Made by a program: the position numbers and the translations under genes. Below are positions 11,905 through 22,661 of a stretch of DNA of 64,000 bases, piece after piece. The notes below the pieces were generated by a model, which searched no databases, was not told the DNA's origin, and saw nothing but the letters and a program-made list of their open reading frames with translations. This DNA comes from Isoetes taiwanensis (lineage: Eukaryota > Streptophyta > Lycopodiopsida > Isoetales > Isoetaceae), in NCBI GenBank assembly GCA_021234155.1, contig JAJEKV010000110.1, forward strand, positions 1,892,338-1,956,337, in the 5' to 3' direction. Position 1 is the stretch's first letter. Each line of letters opens with the position of its first letter.

Positions 11905-13459
11905 TGTGACGTTCCAGCACAGTATACGGTCCCATGACGTATACTGTACTGCCTCGTCACGCGTACACGCCACTCCGACCGACGTGTACGCCGACGTGTA
12001 GCCAGATGGGTAGCCCTAGGGGGCAACTCGCTAGGTATGTGCATTAATATTAATGTGCACATTTACCAATGTGCACATTAATGTGGGCACACCTTTCCAT
12101 GTGGGCACATTTTGCCACCTAACCATTAAAGGCAAGTGGGCCCATTTATCCCACATGCCTAAAGGGGATAATTGGAAACCCTAACTTACCCCCTTGTCTA
12201 TTTAGGAGGGGAAACCCTAACTTGCCCATTTTTCGTTTCTAGGGTTTTAGAGCTCTGTTTTGGCTGCTTCAAGAGCCAAAACCGCCTCCCAGACTCTGTC
12301 TGAGAGAATTGCACCATTAGTTTCCCTTGATTCGAGCATTTCAGCAGGATGGTCGAACTCAGGTCAGGAGGAGCCACTCAAGGATCAGGTATTTAGGCAA
12401 TTTAATAGCTTAAACCATGTTTCAGTCATAGAATCAGTAGGTTTAGCCTATTAAATTGCCCATAGCAGCCCTCTAGATCTCTAGATACCAGACTCGAACT
12501 AAAGAACCTAACTCTATGATATAGATTAGATCTAGTTCTTTAGTTCTTCTGTGATGTATGTGGATGATGCATCTCTATGAACTCCTTGTATTGGGAAGGG
12601 GGGTAGAGACCTAAAGCTTGGTAGTAGATGCTCCTAGATTAGCCTCTCTAGCACACTATAGATTCGGCCTGTGCACAAGAACCACACCTGGTTGTGGGTG
12701 AAGGGGCCAGACTGGCTAAGAAGGAGGTTCATGTTCTGACTCTTGAACGATCCCTCTGGTGTGTAAGGTCTACCGGGGATCATTGTGACGCTTACCACTG
12801 AGTGCGGGTAAGGCATGGACTCGATACCTGTGAAGTGGTGTACACTTTCCAGTGGGTTCAGTCGAATACGGGCAGTGGCCCTCTAGTCACCTTGAGTCAG
12901 CATGTAGATCTCTGGAGGGAGCGGTCCCTTCCTGCCCCATCGGAACTGGGAAGATGAAACCCAGGAATAGCCCTTTTGGCTATGCATCCGGCGGGCTACA
13001 GTCAGGTCCCAACACTTTTCAGCCTACTCTGCAAAGTGTGCACAGGAGGGGCGGATGGAGTGGACAACCCTATGCCATGTTCTTATGCCAGCCAAATCCA
13101 TTGCCACGAATTCTGTCTGCAATGAACTCTGGAGACCCAAGCCGTCAGTCATCCCTTTGAGTCTGAGCCTTGGGTAGGACTCCTATGTATGATGCTGATC
13201 ATTGTCTATGCAGATGTTGATTCGCCACCCTTCGAGGTGGATATGTGATTATGTTGTATACTGACATGTATGTTTATGCTTCCGCAGCTAGGTAGGCCCT
13301 GAGGGAGACGGGGTAAAATGACCCCTTCACTCTTCCCACTGGGACTCGTTATAAGTGCAGTGCCATGTGGAGGGCCCTGTATCAGTATAGAGCTGGTATG
13401 GGGGATGAACTCCTGTTTGTATACGGTGAGTGCACCGTATACGAGTAGGGGACGTCACA
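11905..13459 (+). repeat. 5' LTR of retrotransposon with histone-H3-like ORF
   Basis: The LTR begins TGTGACG and ends CGTCACA, a 7-bp terminal inverted repeat with the canonical TG...CA, and is followed one base later by a tRNA primer site. It is inserted into the dead Ty3 element I. The interior has a short palindrome at about 12039-12062 (GTGCATTAATATTAATG) and a leader-like section with the AAACCCTA motif near 12174-12220. GTATACGG-type motifs occur near both ends. No second LTR is present in the window, so a target duplication cannot be checked. Confidence 0.8.
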
Positions 13460-13460
13460 G

Positions 13461-13472
13461 TGGTATCAGAGC
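13461..13472 (+). promoter_or_regulatory. Primer binding site complementary to initiator Met-tRNA
   Basis: TGGTATCAGAGC, one base downstream of the LTR end, is the standard primer binding site of plant LTR retrotransposons primed by initiator tRNA-Met. It fixes the LTR border at 13459 and the plus orientation. Confidence 0.93.
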
Positions 13473-13663
13473 AATGTCCTTGGAGACCAAGAGCAAAGCA
13501 CTGACCATGCTCCCAGTAGTACTAACTTGATAGGATTCTCAAACCTCAAAAAATGGGAAAATTTTTTCTCATTTTTGTAGTATATGCTAAGCTAGTAACA
13601 GTTAAAATGAATGGAAACATAAAAAGACTAAAATTGGTGAGCCAACCTTCAAAAAGTAGGATG

Positions 13664-13730
13664 GTCTCACACGTCGCGCCAGGACAGATAATGAGAATCT
13701 CATTTTCGGGCTGGGCGCAACGTGTGAGAC
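13664..13730 (+). repeat. Leader hairpin 1 (67 bp), direct repeat of hairpin 2
   Basis: The segment runs from GTCTCACACGT to ACGTGTGAGAC, with inner arms CGCGCC/GGGCGC and a short loop around ATGAGAATCTCAT. It can fold into one long stem. A second copy lies at 13866-13932. Both are in the untranslated leader between the primer site and the H3-like ORF, where packaging or dimerisation signals of LTR elements usually lie. Confidence 0.8.
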
Positions 13731-13865
13731 ATTCAGCTTGAAACACACCAAAAAGTCATAATGTATAGAAAAATAACTTGATAATTCTAAATTTGAGTTA
13801 AGAATTAGTAGAATTGGCATGTTACATGTTTAGAAAGTATAAAATTTAGCAGCGGGCCCCACCAT

Positions 13866-13932
13866 GTCTCACACGTCGCGCCAGGACAGAAAATGAACTT
13901 CTCATTATCGGTCTGGGCGCAACGTGTGAGAC
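13866..13932 (+). repeat. Leader hairpin 2 (67 bp), direct repeat of hairpin 1
   Basis: It has the same outer arms (GTCTCACACGT/ACGTGTGAGAC) and the same length as hairpin 1, 202 bases downstream of it. Loop-side bases differ while the arms are kept, suggesting that the structure matters. Confidence 0.8.
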
Positions 13933-14119
13933 CACGCTTGAATTTAGGTGTTCTAGGAGTTTTAGACAACCCAAAAAGGTAGTTTGAAATTTAACCTAAA
14001 AATCGGCCGCCTATAAATAAACCTAGAGCCCCCATTTCCGCGTCCCGTCCTTAGAAAAATCTGCTCGTGTTGCCAAGGCGATCTCCCGGCGCATAGTTCG
14101 GATCGGCGAACCGTCGAAT

Positions 14120-14593
14120 ATGGCCCGGACAAAGCAGACTGCTAGGAAGCCCCGTCGAGGCGAATCCTCCAGCACCAGTGATCCCGCCCTGATACAGAGG
14201 ATACTCCAAGAACGTCTTTTCCGGCAAGGCGAATCTTCATCCAGCGAGGAGGCAGACTCGGACCAGAGCAACGGGATGGAGGTCCTAGGCAAAGAGCAGC
14301 CAGATATCATGCACCAGATCCTCGAAGAAATCGCCGAGGAGGAAAGGAGGAGCAAGGAGGAACGGGAGCAGATGGGACAGCCGACTGTCGAGGAACAACT
14401 CGAAGCTTGGGCCCGTCTGCAGGAAGCTGAGGAGAGGGAGGAGCAGCGGCAACCGAAGCTTAGCCCTGCTGAAGAAGAGGACCTCGCGGCGTTCATCAGC
14501 AAATATGAAGCCAAAGAGCGCCGCCGAGAACGGAAGAGGAAGAGACAGGAGGAGGAGCCTGCCACAGCCGGCGAGCCGAAGAAGAAGGGCTAG
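14120..14593 (+). CDS. Retrotransposon ORF with N-terminal histone H3 tail mimic (157 aa, probably truncated Gag-like)
   Basis: The protein starts M-ARTKQTARK-PRRGE. After normal Met removal its N-terminus equals histone H3 residues 1-9, including K4 and K9; the match ends there (Pro instead of Ser10). The rest is not histone: a Ser-rich acidic segment (residues 15-50), a Glu/Arg-rich region with coiled-coil character (about 65-140), and a basic end KRKRQ and PKKKG that could act as a nuclear localisation signal. The stop TAG at 14591-14593 seems secondary, because the same frame continues with KAGKRKVVQVKRGKG and SDEDYVPD to about 14763. A shift at the G run near 14725 joins a Pro/Gln-rich tail to about 14935. 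It is the first ORF after the primer site and leader, which is the Gag position, but I see no zinc knuckle and no pol downstream. The start is the first ATG in frame and directly gives the H3 match. Confidence 0.75.
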   Translation: MARTKQTARKPRRGESSSTSDPALIQRILQERLFRQGESSSSEEADSDQSNGMEVLGKEQPDIMHQILEEIAEEERRSKEEREQMGQPTVEEQLEAWARLQEAEEREEQRQPKLSPAEEEDLAAFISKYEAKERRRERKRKRQEEEPATAGEPKKKG

Positions 14594-15008
14594 GGCATAA
14601 AGGCGGGCAAGAGAAAGGTCGTACAGGTCAAGAGGGGAAAGGGTGTAACCATCAACGAGCCATCAGGCAAAGAGACCCCGCCCTCCACCGACGACTCAGA
14701 TGAAGACTACGTCCCCGACACTGGGGGGGCAAGCTCTTCAAAACCCCGGTTGTGGAGCAGGTAGCACCGCAGCAAGCAGCACCCGAGCAGGAGCAGCCCG
14801 GGCAGGCACCGAAGCCCCCACCCTACCCAACGTGGGACAAGAACAAAGGCCAGCGGCCACAACGGGAGGCGTATGTTTGGGGTCTGGGTTCGGGAACTCC
14901 TGGAAGACAGCCCTCTGTGAGGACCCGTGGATCTAACAGGAGAGTCCGGGGGACTATGTCACGCGGGATTTGCAAGAAGAGAAGAAGAAGAAGAAAACAG
15001 AACAAATG
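14594..15008 (+). pseudogene. Continuation of the H3-like retrotransposon ORF past a stop and a frameshift
   Basis: Directly after the TAG the frame stays open and keeps the same basic/acidic composition (VVQVKRGKGVT, TPPSTDDSDEDYVP). A run of seven G at about 14725-14731 then marks a shift into the frame that encodes EQVAPQQAAPEQEQPG and YPTWDKNKGQ. It fades out near 15008 in an AGAAGA-rich stretch. No protease, RT or integrase follows, so the element is truncated or non-autonomous. Confidence 0.6.
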
Positions 15009-15221
15009 AGAGGAAAATGATAAGCTTCCTTGATATTAATGATGAACATACATGAGCAGAGATGACTTTATCGTCATCCCAACTTATCCACATTGTAGAA
15101 ATTGTGGCGATAAATGCTATTGTAGCTATTTTTTTTAAAAGCGATATCTTTTTCTTGCTTTATAATTCCTATAGAAACAAGGGCGATTTTTTTTTAAGAT
15201 ATGGATATCCACATTCAAAGA

Positions 15222-15411
15222 AATGGCGAATATTTCTAGGCGATATTACAAAAAAATAATGTACAAACACTAAAGCATATAAAGTGAACCAAGGCAATTT
15301 TTTTTATAATATAATAGATAGATAGATACGTACGTTGAAATAAATGGCAAATATTTCTAGGCAAGATTCCCAAAAAAATTAATACAAACACTAAAGCATA
15401 TAGAATGTACA
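15222..15411. repeat. Direct repeat pair of about 68 bp (15222-15290, 15344-15411)
   Basis: Both copies read approximately AATGGC(G/A)AATATTTCTAGGC, then an A run, then ACAAACACTAAAGCATATA. They differ at several positions and are separated by about 53 bases. They could be remnants of short terminal repeats or a simple duplication. Confidence 0.7.
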
Positions 15412-16224
15412 TGAAAGAGGATCCTTTAATTGTAGAAGGGTTTTGAGGACCTAACTATAAAGAAAGAAACTACCACTCTACATTGCACCTGATCCTGATC
15501 CAAACATGCAAGTAGACTAGGTATAAGAATTTAAAATCATAGAACCCAAATGTTAACTTATATGGTAAATTAAAAAAAATATTTTAACCTAAGATCAACG
15601 GAACATCTCTAAGAAAGAGCTCGACCCAAATTGTAACCCCAAATTACTCCTTGTGTAATAATAACCAAACATGTCACTTTTGCTTATGTGAACTCTTTGC
15701 ACCAAACTCGCTATCCGCAGATAATCGGGTTTGCCCATCAATGTATTTCCAAAGAAAGATTCAAATCCATGGCAACAGCTAAAGATCCGGCTTCTACCAT
15801 CGCTCATTATCAAGATGAGCTTTTTCTCGTACAAAATAATATAAATGAAATTCAATGTATATGCGACCTCTACACTTATGAAATATGACGAAACAAAAAC
15901 ATTTAACCTTAGTAAGGACAGAAACAACTACTTCACATAGAAAAGAGTCAAGGGGTTTACTAGTACTACTTCATCAGAATCGAGTATTTATAAAAATAAA
16001 GAGAAAGGGATTTACTATTTATTGCCATATCTAAGCTTGCCATCCTGTAGATTGAACCTCTCCTATTTGTGAACTTTTATCTTGGCCATGCTTAACACAT
16101 AAAGAACTCCAAGCAAAGAAATGCCCTCTCATATGGAACTTCTTCAATAGTATACTCACTTGCATATGGTCAAAGGCACAAGTGTAAATTTTTGTGAGTT
16201 TATTCTCATACTTTTATTTTCTAA

Positions 16225-16500
16225 GGACTGATGAGACTAAAAGTCCTCTCATCCTCTACGTAACCAAGAATCATGGTTTGACAAAGGTCCACAAGCTTGA
16301 AATATATAGGCATGTGTTTGTCATAACACTTGACTATATCCAATTTTTATCCAAAGCCTTATGATTGCACCACATTTAGTTGGCTTTTTCCAAGTTCTCA
16401 ACCTCAGGCTCACATCGTCTTTGCCAAAACATTACGATTGGGCAAGGAATTCTTCTCCACTAATAATACCATAAATTTCCTCAATGTTGCTAATCTGCAA
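16225..16500 (-). pseudogene. Remnant of hAT-type transposase dimerisation region
   Basis: The minus strand at 16225-16299 encodes LVDLCQTMILGYVEDERTFS. It resembles the C-terminal hAT dimerisation block, in which a conserved E/R pair precedes a Phe-Ser (VERxFS-like). Upstream on the same strand, in broken frames, are NIEEIYGIISGEEFL and RTWKKPTKCGAI. Stops interrupt it on both sides. The assignment rests on one motif and is tentative. Confidence 0.4.
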
Positions 16501-17816
16501 TGAAGTCTCTTCTCATTGTCACCATGCTTTAAGATGCAAAATGCATGGTTAGAACAAAGCATGTAATAGAGCAAAAAGATTAAATGAATATTCTTAAATT
16601 AAAGAAGCATCATGTAATTACGCTAAAGTAAACTAGCTTGCTACTAAATCGAATGATTACGAAGGGTCAGCTGTACAAGCAATCCCTTTGTTTTGACTCA
16701 CCGGGCGTAAGGCATTAGGTATCTTAGTTAAGTATCTGAAGCTTCTCAAGCCTTCCTCGATAGCTTAGGGTACCGACATAGTCACAAGTAATATTGGGCA
16801 ATAACATAGTCACAAGAATATTACTAGCCATCATGGCTCTTTTTCCATACAAAGGTGGAGTCCTTCAAAGTTCTATGGTTCTTATCATGTAAATTTACGT
16901 ACGTTGGAAGGGAAGTGGTCGGGTTACGGGAACAATGACTCACCCAATTGCCTACTATGTCTACCTATGTTACTTCTTTTTTCGTATGGAAATGAAAAAT
17001 GGAAGTAGGTACAATATCAAGAAACAAATGTTTTGATTTTGTAGTTGGTGTTCCAAAGATTTCGTGCTAACATTCTCGATCACCAACAATAAGTGCTAGC
17101 TAGATGGGGGCATCTTGGACTAAGTTCTTATTTGGCCAAACAGGGAAGTCGCTTTCTCCCGATGCCACTAGTTTGATATAAGGAATATGAATTTCATAAT
17201 ACACGCCGCGGTCATTTTTATCGTGCTATTACTCATTCAGCCCTTTGTGCAAACCAAATGGCGATGTTCAAGCTTAGCAATAGCTTCACATGCACCATTT
17301 ATTAATGTGAATGGACCATGAGCACTAATGCGCATTCCTCTTCAATGAAGATATATAAGTAAGTTCATTTCACTTGGAGTTTGTTGGCGCCAAACCTTGG
17401 AACATTGGATCTCTTTATCCATGTAGATATAACACTCATCCTATTGCTGCTCAATATAGTCCGTGAAGGTGTATTTTTTGAGATATTCTTTCAAGTTTCT
17501 TCGGTAAAGAAATAAATGAGGGAAGCATATTACGTAATCCGGAAAGGAAGGACAATGGCCATATTAACTAGTCGGGTTCTCAGTGCAACAGCCCGGCCAG
17601 ATCAAATTCAAGTTGCCCTCAAGATTGAAAAGCTCATCACAATTTATTACATGAAAAGAGATATAATGAACGACCTATACCAATACATTAATTGTTTGGT
17701 AAAGTGGAATATGTTGATCTTGGACGCGAACAAACTCGCGGAGAGAAGTTGAGAGGTGAGATTATAAAGGAAATCTTTCAAGGCGGATAAATAAAACCGC
17801 TACGTAAATTCAGCCG

Positions 17817-18843
17817 TGTTCCTTAACAAATTGAGTTCTTCCCCGATCATAAATCCCTTTGAACAAAATCGACCTCCGCCAAGCAAATTCGACCGATCTA
17901 GAGACTATTTTTCTTCAAGTTCCCCAAATCGGCCTCTGGTCATGCAATTTCGACCTGATCTAATGTAGATGTGCATGTTTACAAAGCAGAAAATGAAATC
18001 AAGCTCAAGACACGACAAATTTAACACCCAAAATACTAACCCGATCGTTCGAGATGCTCACACGGAACCATAAAAGCTTTCCCCGATCTTTTCTTGTGAT
18101 GGCTTCAAAGATTTAGGGCTTCCTCTAAAATCCGATATATCGCACCGTAAAACCCAAAGGCAAGGCTTAATTAACAAATTATTTTTCTTTTCCGTGTTCA
18201 TGACCATGGCTAAACATCGCTATAAATCAATGGATTTCATCGCTCCTAAGGGCGACAACATCTAACCTTTCAGATTCGTGAGTCCCTACGACGGGCAAGA
18301 GCGGAAGCCCAATCATAAAATCTTTGACGATTTTTTTTTTCATGGGCTTACGTGGCCTATTAAACATTCGTGGGCCAATTTTGTAATTTTGTAAAATTCG
18401 CAAATTCAATAAATTTCGCGGCCTTAAAGTCATCCCCTCGTACATGAGCTCCCTAATAGAGAGAAAACCGAAAGGAGACAAGACTCAAAACTCATCTAGA
18501 ACTCATGTGCGAAGCTCTAGTCATATATATAGTACAATGGCCTTGGGCCCAATATAGACACTCGACCGGGATTCTCGGTGCCGACTCGAAGGAAGGAGGC
18601 CTGATTTGCAGGAATGTGGGCGGTGCCTCTTGAAGTGCCTAGAATCATGCCGACGCCGACGCTGGGCGGTGACGGGTCGCCACTTGTCCGAGCGGCTCTT
18701 GATAGGCTTTGACAAGCTGGTGGGTCACCGCTGGTCTTCTCACGAGCCTTTGATGGGTGACCCGCGGTCGACCGAGGATCCTTGAGCTTGACCTGGTCTG
18801 TCAGATGATGAATAGTCCTGCACTGTGAGGCATGGGACTAACA
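17817..18843 (-). repeat. 3' LTR of Ty3 element II (left end tentative)
   Basis: On the minus strand a purine-rich tract (GGTGGGGAG, 18844-18852) precedes TGTTAGTCCCATGCC, fixing the LTR start at 18843. A TATA-type promoter lies at about 18521-18533 (TACTATATATATGAC on the minus strand), followed by a pyrimidine-rich leader-like stretch. The left end is placed at the TGTT at 17817, which would give TGTT...AACA ends and a length of 1,027 bp, but no partner LTR is available to confirm it. Confidence 0.5.
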
Positions 18844-18949
18844 CTCCCCACCAAACGACACCGTGAGTGAAGAAAAGGAGGAAGGGTTTCGAGGGCTGAA
18901 GCCATCTGCTCGAAAGTGATCCTCACGGGAGTGAGGACGGGCACCATTA

Positions 18950-21814
18950 TGGTAATCGCCAATGAGATCCCCGTGTTTGAAGAGCGGGGAGGAGTGTTTT
19001 GGCCAAGGGCAGGATCTGCATCAAAGAAAGCGAGATCGCACTCATGTCTTCAAGGGCAGCATGGGCGCCTCAAGAAATGTACCGACATTCCATGAGGAGG
19101 CAGGTCCGAGGCCAAAGGCAATCATTAATCGCATTTGGATTGCAAAGAAAAATGGGACGCCGCCGATTTAAGGAGCCGAAAGCAACATGCATTTGAGAGC
19201 AGCACAAAACCGCTTGAAGATGGATCAAGGATCGTGAGGTGGTGGCATTCTCGCAAGAAGGTGTCAAGACCATGAAGCGCATCCGGCCGGCCGCTGCCAA
19301 CCACGCCATTAGCAATATAGATCCAATTCGTGGTGGTATCCAGAGTGGCACCTTCTTCCCAATGTGAGCGGCGAACAAAACGTGGATCCCACCGAGATCC
19401 GCCGAGATCCGGGAGGTGGAGTCCATCCCGCATGACCATCCATGACCTTGGTCCAAAAGGGGAGGCGCCAATCGAAGTCAGAACCCGGGCGTGGAGGTAC
19501 GCCCTCAGGGAAGCATAGGGAGAAGGAACCATGCCCGTGGGCGCGGGTTGCCGAGCGATCTCCCCGAATTGATCGACAAGATCCGGATCAAGAGCTTGAC
19601 ACCAACCCATCCCAAAGAGAAGCAGAGAGTTGAGAGTTGACAGGAGGGCTATCCCATCCCGCGGGGACCGCCTTGCTATCCAACAGAGCCCGTGAATTGA
19701 TTATAACCCGCGAGGTGTCGTTGATATAAATTTGTGCATAGGGAAGATCCCGGGATGTCCTAGATACTTCCTTATTAGGTAGCCGCTTGCCGAGAGATAA
19801 ATGATTGGCAAGCTCGTGCATGTACTCGATGAAGAGTGTGGGTCCGAGCATGATCAGCAAGATATGGATTGTTATCCCGAAGCAACCATTGCACGTTGGG
19901 GTCACCCCGAAAAGAGTCGGGCGTGGCCCATCTCTCAAGTGTTCCCGCGGTATCACCCGGATAGAAATCATGAAATATGTAAGCCATGGGCTGAACAACT
20001 CAAGGTGATAAAGTCCGGATCGGCACGGTGTATGAGATCAAAGACCACAAGGGCACAAAGACAACCCTTTGTCTTCAATGGAGAGTTCTCGCCAAACCAA
20101 GAAAATCTGCAGCGCTTTCTGGGGAATATCCACAGTCCATCCGCGCATGCCACTTCGAAAGGAAGAGGTGGCGGCGAAAGCAACCACATAATCGTGATAG
20201 CAGGAAGGAACTGGGAAGTCAACAGGCATTCTGTTAATAATGGCGGTATGGGCGTCAAGTTTTGCTTGAGCCTCATCAGCAGACTGAATAGCTTGCTGGA
20301 GCTGTTGTTCAAGATCACGGATCCGGTTGTTCTTTTCTAGCAGCAGGCGTGATTGGTCACGGACCCGTTTCTGAGAAGTGTTGACCTGGGAAGAGGATTG
20401 CCCTGGAGTATGGAGACGAAGCACGGCAATCTCCGCGTCATCAAGAATCTTCTGTTTCTGCACCTCTGTAAGCTAATCTTGAAGAGAGGTGAGCTGAGAG
20501 GTCTGTGTAGAAAGCTGAGCCGTCAAGGAGGCAATTTGAGCGTCCCGCTCTGTAAGGTTTTGAACTTGAGTGCTGAAATTTTCACAAAGTTCGGAGTACA
20601 AGACGTTGAGCTTGGCAATATCTGCATCCTTGGTACCCAGGAGAGCGTCTTTGGACTTGTTGTGCTCCAATAAATTCTGAATTTCGATTGAGCGAGCCCT
20701 GCTGATCCGCAAGTTGGCTGACTTGATCCCCGTGCACTTTTGAGATCCAGATGAGCCCGTAAGAGAGCTCCGCGCTTGTCTTGAAGTTTGGCCTCCAAAG
20801 TTGCAACTTGGACAAAGGGTGCCTTGAAGGTCCCTGCACCGCGATCGAGGCCTCTAGTGCCCGTTGAACCCCGTTCATAAGAGCGTCTTGGGATTCTTGT
20901 AACTTGAGAGCAGCAGCTTGAGCATCCTGCTGATACTGATACAACAACTGACGAGGGTGTTGTGGTGGTGGAGCCGGCTGTTGCCTGGTTTGTGATGTTT
21001 GGGAAAGATGGTGTGAACTGGATGGTGTAGCGGAGGAGGAGATAGTGACATGGGTGTGCGGACTTTGGACATGACCAAGTGGAAGAAGGGCGTGAAGTGC
21101 CATTTTCGGTTAGTCGCTGGAAGGGACCGGCCGAGTGGAATTATGAGAATTTTGTGGTGTGGGAGGGAAGTAATGACGGATGAGGGCTTGAAGGTGGCCT
21201 CCCACAGAAACTTCAGAAATGGAAGTGGCACCCCGAAGGCGGTCCACTTCTTGGAGAAGACGATAGAACATCAATTGGGGCCAATCTATGTGGTGGTTGG
21301 AGTGTGTAGCAGTGATGACCATGTTATAGAAAGGCTTATTGATATGGGTGTTCTTGATAGAATACCCAAACTTGCCTACGTAAACTTAACAAAGGTTTCG
21401 TGGAGGCTTGTCAATATTGGTCGACGATGCACATTGGCATGATAAGGAGGTGCACCAAACTCGCGGACATCTAGATCCCGTATGGCAGACCATGATAAAC
21501 AAGGGGTTTGCAAGGGAATATGAAATACCTCAGAAATCAAATGTTGAGTCAGCGAAATGGTGGTGCCATCGACCACAGTAGTGTATCCATTCGGGCTGTT
21601 AACGATATTGGCGTAATTTAACCGCCTTGCTTGGTCGATTTGGAGCCGGAAGTTCCATTTGAGAGAATTCGTAAAGCTTTTGTCGTTCAGCGACCTCTTT
21701 ATTTGGGCCAACAAGGGCTTCACGGAAAGTGGGCGTCAAGAAGGATACAGACTCAAAAAGAGCCGGATCCTTGGGAGCAGTAGCTTGAAGTGTAGAAAAT
21801 CTTGGTGCAGCCAT
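18950..21814 (-). pseudogene. Extra 3' ORF of Ty3 element II, coiled coil, broken
   Basis: It starts MAAPRFSTLQATAPKD at 21814 and continues in shifting frames: SFLTPTFREALVGPNKEV, then a folded-looking stretch with VVDGTTISLTQHLISEV (about 21530-21580), and WPQLMFYRLLQEVDRL near 21260. A Pro/Gln-rich linker follows. Next comes a heptad-rich coiled coil (20712 to about 20230; DAQIASLTAQLSTQTSQL, then RIRDLEQQLQQAIQSAD), interrupted by one TAG at about 20473. A C-terminal region extends to about 19.1 kb. It lies between the integrase and the polypurine tract on the sense strand. Extra 3' ORFs of unknown role are known in Tat-lineage elements; I do not know a function for this one. Confidence 0.55.
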
Positions 21815-21999
21815 GGAACGATTTGCAGAAACGAAGAGTGATTCAAAGGCGGAGGGCAGAGAACAAAAGACGAAGGCGCAGAGAGACGAAAAGGTTTAGG
21901 GCGCGCAAAGGTGGGCGAAGGGGCATGATAAGGGCGAAGCTGCAACCGTTGATGGTGCCAGGTGTCGAAAGATGCCAAGGAGGCGATTTGAGAGGCAAA

Positions 22000-22661
22000 A
22001 ATTTGGCTAAGTCCCCAAACAACAAATGGAGAAGGAATGAACGGTGGAGATGAGGCGTGAGAGAATGATGGGATGTGACAGGTGGGCAAAGGACACACAT
22101 TAATGTCCGACGGGCGTGAAAAGAAGAAATGGCATTCAATGCTGGCAACTCGAAGTGGGATATCATTAAAAGGAATGTGTCAGAAGGTACCATGGCTAGA
22201 TATGCGGCGGGAGAAAAGATTCTCATTTTAGAAACAAATTTTTGCATTGCAAAACACGCTGGCGATTTGTGTGATTGGTCCACGCCGACAAGGAGTTCCT
22301 CGATTGGCTATATAAGACAAACGGGGAGTAAACGAAGGCATCCGATGGCGCCAAAGATGGCCGCCGCTGGTTTGAACGAGGATCGCACTATGCCCACGAA
22401 CCGCCGAGTGGATTACCCGCAAGATGAATTGTCCGACCTCGGGCGCTGCCACAATCGCGGGCGTGAGAATGGACGGCCGGGTGTGCCGGATGGTCTGAAC
22501 ATCCCGACCGAAGACCAACGGATGGAGGTGGTTCCCGCACCTTATTTGATCCCCGAAAGCGTAACCTCTACCATCTCCTCAAGATCACCTCGCCCAACCC
22601 GGAGTAGAGGGTTTTTCCTCTTAGGTGTTTAGTAGATAGGGCTCGAGCCCGCTTTTTGTAT
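22000..22661. other. Spacer between integrase and extra 3' ORF of Ty3 element II
   Basis: GC-rich sequence with short ORFs on both strands (for example 22129-22632 on the plus strand) and no domain I recognise. It is probably the untranslated spacer or decayed coding sequence of the retrotransposon. Confidence 0.4.

Larger units (their letters stand above)
15009..17816. other. Decayed AT-rich DNA, no intact gene
   Basis: There are many short ORFs on both strands and none is convincing. It contains a 68-bp direct repeat (15222-15290 and 15344-15411) and a short GATA run near 15317-15335. On the minus strand around 16.2-16.5 kb there are fragments of a transposase-like protein (separate entry). 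The ORFs at 15595-15927 and 17516-17752 match no family I know. Confidence 0.5.

Noticed and set aside
14120-14593. A captured histone H3 gene
   Set aside because: Only the first nine residues match H3; there is no globular core and the remainder is acidic coiled coil, so this is a mimic of the tail, not a histone.
19801-22632. Plus-strand ORFs over Ty3 element II, for example 19801-20340 and 22129-22632
   Set aside because: The minus strand carries the coherent coiled-coil and retroelement content; the plus ORFs are low-complexity reflections in GC-rich DNA.
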